A stretch of 64,000 nucleotides of DNA, taken from positions 306,882-370,881 of the forward strand of contig PLDC01000025.1 in assembly GCA_003134995.1 (NCBI GenBank), written 5' to 3'. This document shows, piece after piece, positions 33,887 through 42,194 of this stretch (position 1 is its first letter; each line of letters begins with the position of its first letter). The notes beneath the pieces are model-generated. The model saw nothing but the letters and a program-made list of their open reading frames with translations. It had not been told where the DNA came from and made no database searches. Origin of the DNA: Acidobacteriaceae bacterium (GTDB taxonomy: Bacteria; Acidobacteriota; Terriglobia; Terriglobales; Acidobacteriaceae). Both the position numbers and the translations under genes were made by a program.

Positions 33887-36394
33887 CTATTTCGCCGGTT
33901 GCAGCACCAGCCGATGTGCCCCCGTCGCTTCCACGGCGTGCGATGTATAAGGCAGAGTGAAGGTCGAACCCTCATACCAGGCCTTCCATTGATCCATGTA
34001 GTAGGGGCTTAGAAAGTTTCCGGCTTGGCCGGTCACTGTGTTCAACGTCGATTGGTCTAGGTCCGCCATGTTCGCGGTAAATCGCTCTGACGGCCCGTGA
34101 TGCGCCGTCACGGCTTTCACGGTGTAGCCGCTGCCCGACTGTTCTTTGATTCCCGGCGCGGCCCAGCGCCGAATCAGCGGAATCTTTCCCAGTACCGGGT
34201 GCTCGATTTCTACTGCGTTCATCCCGCCCCAATGCCACGACGAAAGATCCTGCGGAGCTCCCGACTCGTTCACTGCAGCCTCGACTGCGGCAGTGAGCAA
34301 CTCGTTGTAGTTGGAATATTTTTCCGGCAGCCAGCGCTTCCATTGGTGCAGCAGAACATTTTGCAGCCACACCGTTCGCATTTCCCAATGGTAGGTCTTC
34401 CAACTCAAAGTGGTTTCCTCTTGCTTGGGGTCGGAATTCTGCGGCGCAGGTCCCAGCCTCGGCTCGAGCAGCATCCGCGTCAACTCATGCGCGGAACGCG
34501 CGGCAATCGTGGGCGCTGCAAGTGAGCCAAGCATTCGCCCATCCCAGTTGCGCATCAGTTCCGCCGCCTGCTTCGCACGCGCGGAGGGCTTCGCGGCATG
34601 GTCGATGGCGTAGACGAAACGTTCTGCGGCGAACAGATCGTTCTCCGAATGAACGTCGTTCTCCAGGGTAAGCATGTCGGCTGCTGCGAATTTTCGACCT
34701 GATTCGAGCACGTGATAAATGCGCTCGGCGCGCCACGGCGCCTCCCACTCGGCGCTGATCGAATTACGATATCCATCCGGAGTGATGCGCCCGTTCGCCG
34801 TCGCGATCACGCCCGAGGGAGGGTTGTAGATGCTCGGCATCTTGTCGAAAGGAATGTAACCCGTCCATTCGTGAGCATCGTCGGCGCCGCTGACCGGCAA
34901 ACTGCCATCGCCTTTGGCGCGAATCGGAACATGACCCGTGGCCTGATAACCGATGTTGCCATCCACGTCGGCATAAACTACATTCTGCCCCGGCGCGTCG
35001 AGCTGCGAAAACGCTTTACGGAATTCCTCCCAGTTCTGTGCCGTATCGACGTCGAAGAACGGCATGTGCAGCCCGTCATACAGCGTCCAGCGCAGCGCGA
35101 CCTGCCGCGTCTCTCCGGGAAAAGTGTCGGTGATGATCGGCCCGTGCCGCGTGATCTTTACATCGAGCGTGACATCCGGCTGACCCTTCACGTGGATCAC
35201 TTCGGCCCGGTGTTCCGGCTGCTGCCAGCCTTGTGGCGTCTGGTATTGACCCTGCGCGTTGAAGTTCTCGATGAACGCGTCCGCGACTGTTGGGCCGACA
35301 TTAGTGAATCCCCAGGCGATGCGTTGATTGTGGCCAACGATTACGTAAGGCATTCCGGGCAGCGTAACTCCTGCCACATCGAGATTGCCTGATTGATTGG
35401 CCGACTGGTTTATCAGCCTAAGATGCGCTTCATACCACAGGTTCGGCATCTGATGTTGCAGGTGCATGTCGTTCGACAGCAGCGGTTTTCCCGTGACGGT
35501 GTGCGCCCCTGAGATCACCCAGTCGTTCGATCCGTTTACCGCCTCCGGAGCGCGCTGCGCCCAGATCTCGGTCCCTGCGCCACTTCCTCTTTGCTGCGTC
35601 ACCGAATTATCCGGACCATCTTCATCATCATCATCGTCGTCGTTCGAGTCGCCCGGATTTTCTTCATCGGTTAGGTCTTCGCGCATCACCGTCGGTGGAC
35701 GATCATGCCACGAGCGGTTCACATACAAATCGGCAGTCAACTCCGGCCCCAGCTTGGCCAGAATTTTTTCTCGCGCGAACGTGTCGCCGAAGGCGTAGTA
35801 GTTGAGATCCTGCACCATCTGATTGGCGATGACGATGGAATCTTCGGCTTGCCACAGCTTCGGCCGGTACTTCAGGATGCGGAATTCAACGGGAAGGCTT
35901 CTTCCATGCGTCTCGATGAAGGCATTCACACCGCGCGCGTACGCATCGAAATAAGAACGGTCGCGCGGACTCGCCATCATCAGCGATTTCCGCGCCGCCG
36001 CTCGCAGTCCCAGAATGCGCTGCCCGCGGTCGATCTTCAGCAAGTCCGGTCCCAGAATTTCTGAAAGTTCTCCGCTGCCAAAGCGCCGCATTACGTCCAT
36101 CTGCCAGAGGCGGTCCTGTGCCGTGACGTAGCCTTGAGCCAGAAATAAATCCTCCAGCGTCGCGGCCTCGATCGCCGGCACGCCGTGGCCGTCTCGCGTC
36201 ACCTTCACCGGCGCTGAAAGTCCTTCGACGCGCAAGTATCCATCGAGCTGGGGCAAAGCTGAAGTCGCCATGTAGTACGCATACGCAACCGCGCCCGCAA
36301 CCAGCACAACCAGAATTAACGCCAGCCGCAGGAAGACGCGCATCACGGACGAACGCCGGTCAGCCGAAACGCCAGCAACAGTAGAAGTGCTCAT
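33887..36394 (-). CDS. Penicillin acylase family N-terminal nucleophile hydrolase
   Basis: 835 residues. An N-terminal membrane helix (residues ~17-42) anchors or exports it. The precursor should cut itself before S289 in AVNGSNDWVIS, creating an alpha chain (before) and a beta chain starting with the catalytic serine; GKPLLSNDMHL and GLTLP/GVTLPGMPYVIVGHNQ blocks follow as in the family. The stretch 249-262, just before the cut, is almost all Asp/Glu, an unusual acidic spacer. Members cleave amides: beta-lactam side chains, acyl-homoserine lactones or N-acyl amino acids; which one is not predictable here. Monocistronic. Confidence 0.9.
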   Translation of the reverse strand: MSTSTVAGVSADRRSSVMRVFLRLALILVVLVAGAVAYAYYMATSALPQLDGYLRVEGLSAPVKVTRDGHGVPAIEAATLEDLFLAQGYVTAQDRLWQMDVMRRFGSGELSEILGPDLLKIDRGQRILGLRAAARKSLMMASPRDRSYFDAYARGVNAFIETHGRSLPVEFRILKYRPKLWQAEDSIVIANQMVQDLNYYAFGDTFAREKILAKLGPELTADLYVNRSWHDRPPTVMREDLTDEENPGDSNDDDDDDEDGPDNSVTQQRGSGAGTEIWAQRAPEAVNGSNDWVISGAHTVTGKPLLSNDMHLQHQMPNLWYEAHLRLINQSANQSGNLDVAGVTLPGMPYVIVGHNQRIAWGFTNVGPTVADAFIENFNAQGQYQTPQGWQQPEHRAEVIHVKGQPDVTLDVKITRHGPIITDTFPGETRQVALRWTLYDGLHMPFFDVDTAQNWEEFRKAFSQLDAPGQNVVYADVDGNIGYQATGHVPIRAKGDGSLPVSGADDAHEWTGYIPFDKMPSIYNPPSGVIATANGRITPDGYRNSISAEWEAPWRAERIYHVLESGRKFAAADMLTLENDVHSENDLFAAERFVYAIDHAAKPSARAKQAAELMRNWDGRMLGSLAAPTIAARSAHELTRMLLEPRLGPAPQNSDPKQEETTLSWKTYHWEMRTVWLQNVLLHQWKRWLPEKYSNYNELLTAAVEAAVNESGAPQDLSSWHWGGMNAVEIEHPVLGKIPLIRRWAAPGIKEQSGSGYTVKAVTAHHGPSERFTANMADLDQSTLNTVTGQAGNFLSPYYMDQWKAWYEGSTFTLPYTSHAVEATGAHRLVLQPAK

Positions 36395-36491
36395 GAATAA
36401 GTTTGATTCTAGCAGCGAACAGGTACAGGTTTACCCTGTGATCCTCGGTGGCCTCTGTGTTGAAGAATTTCTTGCGATGGCCACGCCGCAC

Positions 36492-36512
36492 TGAAAATGA
36501 ATTTCATTTTCA
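36492..36512. promoter_or_regulatory. Fur-box-like palindrome upstream of the Fur gene
   Basis: A perfect 21-bp palindrome (odd centre) made of TGAAAATGAA and TTCATTTTCA arms, resembling a Fur/Zur-type operator. A TATTCT box lies at 36527-36532, so the site would cover the -35 region of a promoter for the Fur-family gene that starts at 36541. This suggests autoregulation. Confidence 0.7.
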
Positions 36513-36540
36513 AGATGCCCCGGTGCTATTCTGACCCTTC

Positions 36541-37038
36541 ATGCTGCAGAAGCGAATCGACGACCAGCCCTCCATCTCGCGCGAGATGGTGCGCGAGGCT
36601 CAGGAGATTCTCCACCAGCACCTCAAGCGCGTCGGCCTGAAGCAGACGGCGCAGCGCGACACGATCTTGCGCTCATTTCTAGAAACTCGCGATCATCTCT
36701 CTACCGACGAACTGCATCGCCTCGTTCAGAAAAAAGATGCCGGCATCGGCTACACCACCGTTTACCGCACGTTAAAGCTGCTGGCCGAGTGCGGACTAGC
36801 CAGCGAAGTCGCCTTCCACGATGGCATCGCCCGCTACGAGCATCAGTACAACCGGCGCAGCCATCACCACATGGTCTGTACGGAGTGCGGCAGTTCGGTG
36901 GAATTTTTTTCCCGCGAAGTAGAACAATTGGAAAAGGAAATCGGACGCAGGCACAGCTACGCCACCACTCGCCACACCTTTCAGATCTATGGCGTTTGCG
37001 AAGATTGCCGCAAGAAAAACACTGCGCAGCCCTCCTGA
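36541..37038 (+). CDS. Fur-family metalloregulator
   Basis: 165 residues. Winged helix (residues ~20-95) with recognition segment GIGYTTVYRTLKLLAECGL, then a dimerisation domain. Metal ligands include the HHHMVCTECG motif (first CxxC) and the GVCEDC second CxxC that hold a structural zinc. Whether it senses iron, zinc or peroxide cannot be decided from sequence alone. The likely operator lies 29 bp upstream. The gene downstream starts 8 bp after the stop codon, and a paralogue of that gene lies further on. Confidence 0.9.
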   Translation: MLQKRIDDQPSISREMVREAQEILHQHLKRVGLKQTAQRDTILRSFLETRDHLSTDELHRLVQKKDAGIGYTTVYRTLKLLAECGLASEVAFHDGIARYEHQYNRRSHHHMVCTECGSSVEFFSREVEQLEKEIGRRHSYATTRHTFQIYGVCEDCRKKNTAQPS

Positions 37039-37046
37039 AGAAATTC

Positions 37047-37505
37047 ATGTCTGTCCCCTGCCCCCAGTGCGCCGCCTCCATGCCCGATGCCGCCGCCCAG
37101 TGCCCGGGCTGCGGCCGCTCTATGGTTCCTGATGAGTGCGCCCTCGGCACCGTGGGTGGACTCCCCGAGACGTTAGCGGGAGCCCTGGCATACTTCCTTC
37201 TTCCGGCGATCGTTTTTCTTTTAGTCCCGCCTTACAGGAAGAATCGGTTCCTGCGTTTTCATTCCTTTCAATGTCTCGGACTATGCCTTGCGGCCGTGGT
37301 CGTGGGAGCGACGCTGAGGGTAGCAGGCTTCGGTCTGTTTTTCGTTCCAACGCTCGGCCGTTTGCTGATTTTGCTTGTTTCCGTTTTTATCCCGCTCGCG
37401 TTTTTTGCAGTTTGGGCGGTCGTCGTGGTGAAGGCGCTGCAGGGAGAAATGTTCAAGCTCCCCATCGTCGGTCACTTCGCCGCTCGCCACAGTCCTGCGG
37501 GCTAA
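37047..37505 (+). CDS. Zinc-ribbon plus DUF4870-like membrane protein, first copy
   Basis: 152 residues, starting only 8 bp after the Fur-family stop codon. The N-terminus has CPQC and CPGC pairs (residues 5-8 and 19-22), a zinc ribbon, then ~28 residues of linker, then three or four membrane helices with FLRFHSFQCLGL and GEMFKLPIVGHFA. The same architecture recurs in the next gene (FVRFHSYQS, GQMFKLPVIGDLA), so they are tandem paralogues. Function unknown; closeness to a metal regulator hints at a metal link, inferred only. Confidence 0.8.
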   Translation: MSVPCPQCAASMPDAAAQCPGCGRSMVPDECALGTVGGLPETLAGALAYFLLPAIVFLLVPPYRKNRFLRFHSFQCLGLCLAAVVVGATLRVAGFGLFFVPTLGRLLILLVSVFIPLAFFAVWAVVVVKALQGEMFKLPIVGHFAARHSPAG

Positions 37506-37634
37506 TCTGACCTCAACGCAAACTTGTTGATTGCTTCCCGTGTAGTTTTCTGGTATTTTGCCGCATCGTCGTTCGGGGCCGAAGGCGCGTGGCTTAACAG
37601 AAGCCGGGGTTCCCAGCGAAAACAGGGGGATCCA

Positions 37635-38069
37635 ATGGCATTTTGCAACATGTGTGGTGCTCAGATTGCCGACGGCACGACCACGTGCGCGGCGTGCGCC
37701 GGCCGGACCGCAGGCACACCGCCGGCGGCGGCTGCGTCGGGAATGACTGATAACATGGCCGGAATGCTGGCCTACATAACCTTCATTCCAGCAATCGTTT
37801 TTCTTGCGACCGCTCCTTACAACCAGAGCCGGTTCGTCCGCTTCCACTCCTACCAAAGCATTTTCTTCAGCGTGGCGGTGTTCGCCATTCAGGTGCTGCT
37901 CTCGATTTTGACTTTCGTGCCGTTCCTGATTTTGCTCACCGGACCGCTGCACCTTCTGGTCTTTCTGGGGGCAGTGATTATCTGGATTATCCTGCTGCTC
38001 AAGGCGAACCAGGGCCAGATGTTCAAGCTGCCCGTAATCGGCGACTTGGCGGAGAAACAAGCCGGATAG
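37635..38069 (+). CDS. Zinc-ribbon plus DUF4870-like membrane protein, second copy
   Basis: 144 residues from the ATG at 37635, preceded by GGGGGATCC. CNMC and CAAC pairs form the ribbon (residues ~4-7, 19-22); membrane helices follow (AYITFIPAIVFLATAPY, SVAVFAIQVLLSILTFVPF, LLVFLGAVIIWIILLL). It ends in GQMFKLPVIGDLAEKQAG. It is a tandem paralogue of the preceding gene, 130 bp away, and lies right before a MITE-like repeat. Confidence 0.8.
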   Translation: MAFCNMCGAQIADGTTTCAACAGRTAGTPPAAAASGMTDNMAGMLAYITFIPAIVFLATAPYNQSRFVRFHSYQSIFFSVAVFAIQVLLSILTFVPFLILLTGPLHLLVFLGAVIIWIILLLKANQGQMFKLPVIGDLAEKQAG

Positions 38070-38098
38070 GCTCAGTTGAGTCTGTCTCCCTTCTGAGG

Positions 38099-38215
38099 GG
38101 CGTCATCTCGAAACCTGGCGTACTTCAGCCGGGTGAGGGATCTCCGATAGATACACTCATCCGTATTGGAGATCCTTCGCTTCACTTTAAAGGCGGCTCC
38201 GCTCAAGATGACGCC
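38099..38215. repeat. MITE-like element with GGCGTCATCT ends
   Basis: 117 bp; GGCGTCATCTCGA at the left is mirrored by TCAAGATGACGCC at the right (one mismatch in 13). Inside, GGATCTCC (38138-38145) pairs with GGAGATCC (38168-38175). Same ATGAC/GTCAT end type as the 23593 and 4591 elements. Confidence 0.7.
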
Positions 38216-38314
38216 AAAGAGAAAGCTTCAGACTGAGCCACGACTTGCAAGCGATCGCCCTTGACTTTCTTCCTCTAAGCTGTCATTCCTATTAGCTTTC
38301 CCCTGCCGCTCGAA

Positions 38315-39337
38315 GTGCACCGCGATAAGGCTTTTGCGGCGGCGGGATTTTTGGCGAACTGGGGCGTTCATTTGAAAGTCAGAGTTTTCTATCACGACAA
38401 ATGTTTCGACGGCGCTTCTTCCGCCGCCATCTTCTCCCGCTTTTATCGCGAGCGCATTCGCGAGGACGCCGAGTTTGTCTTCTCAGGCCTTGTGCATCGC
38501 GCGGGGTCGCTGTTTGACGAATCTCATTTCGACGGCGACGAGAACGCCATCGTCGATTTCAAATATTCCCCTTCGCCAAAAATCACCTGGTGGTTCGACC
38601 ATCATCTAAGCGCGTTTTTGTCGCCGGAGGATGCGGCCCACTTCGAGCGCGACCAGAGCAATCGAAAGTTCTACGATCCCGATTTCAAATCGTGCACCAG
38701 TTTTATCGCCATGATCGCGCAGCAGCGCTTCGGCTTTGATCCCGCTCCGCTGGCTGACCTGGTGCATTGGACCGACGTCATCGACGCCGCGCTCTATGCC
38801 GACGCCAAGACCGCCGTCGAGATGCAGGCGCCAGCCATGAAGCTGACCATGGTCATTGAGTCCGCGCCAGACCGGTTCGTCCCTAATCTCATTCCACTTC
38901 TCGCCACTAAGTCGCTCACTGAAATTCTGGAAGAGCCCTTCGTGGCCCCGCTTCTGCCTCCACTGCTTCGTCGCCACGAACTCTCAATCGAAATTCTCAG
39001 GCAGCGTACCGAGTGCGTCGACGGAACGATTTTTTTTGACGTCAGCGACCAGGATCTCGAAGGCTATAACAAATTCGTTCCTTACTATCTCCATCCCGAA
39101 TCCATCTACAGTGTGGGACTCAGCAAGAGCAGCTTCCGCGTGAAGGTCTCAGTGGGATCGAACCCGTGGGCTCCGGAAGAGCCGGTCGTCAATCTCGCGA
39201 AGATTTGTGAGCGCTACGGAGGCGGCGGACACGCTCGCGTTGGCGCGATCTCGTTCAACGTCAACCAGCATGCCGCAGCCATCAAGGCCTCTCGCGAAAT
39301 TGTGAACGAACTTCGCGCCGCAGTTCGCTCCGGCTAA
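38315..39337 (+). CDS. DHH/DHHA1-type phosphoesterase-like protein
   Basis: 340 residues from GTG at 38315; a TTG at 38372 would give KVRVFYHDKCFDGASSAAIF as the true N-terminus and is equally plausible. Motifs: HDKCFDG (motif I), IVDFKYSP, WWFDHHLS (DHH), and a late GGGGHARVGAISF typical of DHHA1. Such enzymes hydrolyse small nucleotides such as oligoribonucleotides, pAp or cyclic di-AMP; here the substrate is unknown. No adjacent gene suggests a pathway. Confidence 0.75.
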   Translation: MHRDKAFAAAGFLANWGVHLKVRVFYHDKCFDGASSAAIFSRFYRERIREDAEFVFSGLVHRAGSLFDESHFDGDENAIVDFKYSPSPKITWWFDHHLSAFLSPEDAAHFERDQSNRKFYDPDFKSCTSFIAMIAQQRFGFDPAPLADLVHWTDVIDAALYADAKTAVEMQAPAMKLTMVIESAPDRFVPNLIPLLATKSLTEILEEPFVAPLLPPLLRRHELSIEILRQRTECVDGTIFFDVSDQDLEGYNKFVPYYLHPESIYSVGLSKSSFRVKVSVGSNPWAPEEPVVNLAKICERYGGGGHARVGAISFNVNQHAAAIKASREIVNELRAAVRSG

Positions 39338-39370
39338 CGCTGATTCTGAAGGATCGGAAACCTAAAAACG

Positions 39371-39997
39371 GTGCGGCAACCGTGGTACTCTGAGTCGTTC
39401 CTTGCGCGCCGCATGCTCTCGGCCCCGAAAATCGACCTGCACACCGCCCAGAAAAATCTCCTGCGGGCGGTCGCTTCTTTCGAGTTCGCCAAAGGTATTT
39501 TTGTTTTGTTGATCGGGATTAGCGCCCTTTTGCTCGTTCACAAGGATGCCTGGCGGTATGCCGAAAGTTTGCTCGAGTTGTTGCACATCAGCACCGACCG
39601 CCACTGGGCGCAACTCTTTCTCGATTTCGCCGACAACCTGACCGACGCACGTTTGTGGGCCGCCGCCGAACTCGCCTTCACCTATTCCGCATTACGTTTT
39701 GCGGAAGCGTATGGCTTGTGGAAGCAGCGTACCTGGGCGGAATGGCTTGCCTTTGTTTCTGGAACTTTGCTTCTCCCGCTCGAAGTCCGGGAACTCATGC
39801 GCGGCATCACGATCGTGCGCTCGGTGATGTTTGCCGCCAACATAGGGATCGTTCTCTACATGTTTTTCCTGCTGCGCGCTGGACGCCGGCGGCGTCGCGA
39901 GTTGGCATTGATCGAGTTGGCATCGATCGAGCCCAAAACGCCCGCCCAGCGCCCGGACCCGAAGGTCGATCAAAGCGACGACCACCGGGCCAGCTAG
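39371..39997 (+). CDS. DUF2127 family membrane protein
   Basis: 208 residues with about four membrane helices (FEFAKGIFVLLIGISALLLV, LWAAAELAFTYSALRFAEAY, WLAFVSGTLLLPLEVREL, MFAANIGIVLYMFFLL) and a basic, disordered C-terminal tail. The phrase LRFAEAYGLWKQRTWAEW is the DUF2127 signature. Function unknown. The gene starts with GTG/ATG alternatives near 39371; I keep the longest frame, although the ATG at 39413 (MLSAPKIDL) is an alternative. Confidence 0.75.
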   Translation: MRQPWYSESFLARRMLSAPKIDLHTAQKNLLRAVASFEFAKGIFVLLIGISALLLVHKDAWRYAESLLELLHISTDRHWAQLFLDFADNLTDARLWAAAELAFTYSALRFAEAYGLWKQRTWAEWLAFVSGTLLLPLEVRELMRGITIVRSVMFAANIGIVLYMFFLLRAGRRRRRELALIELASIEPKTPAQRPDPKVDQSDDHRAS

Positions 39998-40068
39998 AGT
40001 CGAACGACTCTCGCATCCATTCCTCTGAGTGTTTCATAATCTACAAGGGCGGCATCTCGGAGGTTCCC

Positions 40069-40584
40069 ATGCGCGTTTCGCTGTGCTCGATGTTGTTCCT
40101 TCTCTCAACTCTTGGAATCGCATTTGGCCAGGATACGAACTTTCCCTCAGGCCCGCAGTATCTGATGAACGGTTCGCCGTTGTTCGCCCGTTCCATTTCC
40201 ACGCCTTCCATCGCGTTGACCGACTCGCCGCTCCAAGTCGGCGCCAGCAACGCGACGGGCGTCCTGATCGCCGGCGCAGGAGATCAGACAGTCCTGCCAC
40301 CAGCCGCAGACGCCTTGCCCAGGACGGATCTATTTCCGATCTACTACGGCACACGCCAGCCCATCGTCATCGAGATCAGTTTCGCCCCTGAACTGTCATC
40401 GAATGAGTTTGCCGCAAGTATTCTCGATACTGGAGTCACGGACATGACCACGATAGAGACGCTGCGCGCACGCGGCTATGGCGTCACCATAGTCGAAGGA
40501 GCGGCATATGGCAAAACGCATACGCGCCGCGCGGCCCGTGTCTACACGAATGCCGACATTGATCGACTGCACAGCGGCAGCTAG
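40069..40584 (+). CDS. Small secreted protein, function unknown
   Basis: 171 residues. CGGAGG lies 5-6 nt before the ATG, which fixes the start. A signal peptide (MRVSLCSMLFLLSTLGIAFG) is followed by ~150 residues without a domain I know. A Thr-rich middle and a C-terminal TRRAARVYTNADIDRLHSGS stretch are the only marks. Convergent with the FecR-like gene downstream. Confidence 0.6.
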   Translation: MRVSLCSMLFLLSTLGIAFGQDTNFPSGPQYLMNGSPLFARSISTPSIALTDSPLQVGASNATGVLIAGAGDQTVLPPAADALPRTDLFPIYYGTRQPIVIEISFAPELSSNEFAASILDTGVTDMTTIETLRARGYGVTIVEGAAYGKTHTRRAARVYTNADIDRLHSGS

Positions 40585-40623
40585 GAAATCAGTTGGCAAG
40601 TTTGGTCAAACGGGCACGAATCG

Positions 40624-41307
40624 CTAAGGGCAGGCAGGGCTGACGGGTTGATCCGTTCGGCATAGAGCCCAGCACGTGAGTATGCCGATCGCCACGGCTC
40701 CAGTTCCAATGGCCCACGGGCTATTCAAGATCGCTCCATCAGCGCCCGGCGGAGCGCCTTCGGACCCTGTGCGGCATCGTTCGTCTCGAGTAACTTGCTC
40801 CCCTCGATGCACTATCACATCCTGCGATGCGGCGTGCTTCGTCCGCCGAACGGCAGCGCCCGCAGCGTGAATTTTGACGTCGTTGTCATAGGCAGCTACC
40901 GTCACTTTTTCTTTTACATCGCTGATGTCGTATCGCGTCCAGTTCTGCGTGAGAGGACTGATCGTCACGCAGTTCACTAGCACTTTCAAACCGCGCGCAC
41001 TCTTCACTTGCAGGCCGCCGTGGTCGAGGATGAGCTCATCTCCCTCAAAAACCAACACGGTACCCGGCAAGACCGTGATCGTGGAACCTTCAGCGTCGAT
41101 CTTGGCGGTGCTTGCTGGCTGCGTTTCGATCCGGTCGTGAAGAAAAATCGCAGAGGAATTCGGCGCAGCTTTCCCATTCACCGACGCTCCGCCATCGCTG
41201 TGGAGCATGGCCCGTTCAGTGTCCTGCCCGAGCAGCGACGCAGGCAACATCTCGATGATCGCAATCACGATCATCGCGCCGCAAACGAACTTGCGCGATT
41301 CAGGCAA
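40624..41307 (-). CDS. Exported FecR-like domain protein
   Basis: 227 residues from a TTG at 41307 with GGAG 5 nt before it. A signal helix (VCGAMIVIAIIEMLPASLLG) precedes a beta region of FecR type: SAIFLHDRIETQPASTAKI, STITVLPGTVLVFEGDELIL, LQVKSARGLKVLVNCVTISP. A second membrane helix (WAIGTGAVAIGILTCWAL) sits near the C-terminus. No sigma factor or TonB-receptor gene is adjacent, so a role in signalling is not supported. It may bind surface polymers or act in cell-surface assembly. Confidence 0.55.
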   Translation of the reverse strand: MPESRKFVCGAMIVIAIIEMLPASLLGQDTERAMLHSDGGASVNGKAAPNSSAIFLHDRIETQPASTAKIDAEGSTITVLPGTVLVFEGDELILDHGGLQVKSARGLKVLVNCVTISPLTQNWTRYDISDVKEKVTVAAYDNDVKIHAAGAAVRRTKHAASQDVIVHRGEQVTRDERCRTGSEGAPPGADGAILNSPWAIGTGAVAIGILTCWALCRTDQPVSPACP

Positions 41308-41478
41308 ATAGGCTCCGCACTATCCCACACAACCGCTTGTGGCAAGGATAGCCCCAGCCATTCCTCGCTGCCATTGCCTTGCGTGATTACTGACAGTAGG
41401 TCGAACCGGCCCGGCAGGCCTTGTGCTTATTTGTGAGAATCAAACAAAACCGACGACGAATTTGGGACACGAGGGATT

Positions 41479-42171
41479 TTAACGGTGAGGATCAAATGAA
41501 ATGCTGACTTCTAAAGTCGTGCGCGAGGGGCCAGGGGTATAGATCCATCGCTTTACGGCGGCTTCGGCCGACTCGCTCAGGATTGGATTTCCTCCCAGTA
41601 ACGCGACAGTCTCCACGGTTCCCTTGGGCGAAATGGTTACTTGCAGGCGTACAGTTCCGCCAATGCTGAGCCGCTTCAAGGTCTCTGGATAATCCGGCTC
41701 AACTCGCGTGATCAGTTTTCTTTGGGCGCTGTCTTGGGTATTGACGACGGTCAGTGTTTTTACACCTTCCGTGCTGGTTTCGGCGCTGATGTATCCAATT
41801 GCACCGCGTGTTTTTGCGACGTAAGCTACAACTTCCGCGTCGGAGCGAAGTTCCTTCGGCATGGGGCCTCTGCCGCTAAACACCATAGCCTGGAAGTAGG
41901 ACCGCAGATCGTCTTCGGTTCTGCCCAGGTATTGCCGCAGGAAGGCGTCGTGGACAGGCCCGCTCTTTTCGAGTACGGGCTCGACGTGCGTACCATCCGC
42001 GAGGGAGTTTCTCTGCTCCAGAAAGACGCTTTTGAGTTCCGCTGCGGGAATCGTGTCTACTTTTAGGCTCGGGTTTGCGATCACCTTGATGTCGCTGGCG
42101 AAGGCGGTCAGCGGTGCGAAGATTATCAACCCGGCAGCAGCGAGGAATATTCTTGGATACCTTATTTTCAT
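41479..42171 (-). CDS. PstS-like periplasmic domain fused to TonB C-terminal domain
   Basis: 230 residues. Signal peptide 1-25. Residues ~26-130 look like the short phosphate-binding PBP family (IKVIANPSLKVDTIP, KSVFLEQRNSLADG, FLRQYLGRTEDDLRSYFQAM, VFSGRGPMPKEL, KTRGAIGYIS). Residues ~148-230 form a TonB_C domain (ITRVEPDYPETLKRLSIGGT, VRLQVTISPKGTVETVALLG, AVKRWIYTP). AAGGGAAGAG precedes the ATG. It follows the porin gene with 23 bp between, so the two should be co-transcribed. Combination seems odd: TonB domains normally energise outer-membrane receptors. Confidence 0.75.
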   Translation of the reverse strand: MKIRYPRIFLAAAGLIIFAPLTAFASDIKVIANPSLKVDTIPAAELKSVFLEQRNSLADGTHVEPVLEKSGPVHDAFLRQYLGRTEDDLRSYFQAMVFSGRGPMPKELRSDAEVVAYVAKTRGAIGYISAETSTEGVKTLTVVNTQDSAQRKLITRVEPDYPETLKRLSIGGTVRLQVTISPKGTVETVALLGGNPILSESAEAAVKRWIYTPGPSRTTLEVSISFDPHR

Positions 42172-42194
42172 TCTCTTCCCTTAGCCGTCCGGTG

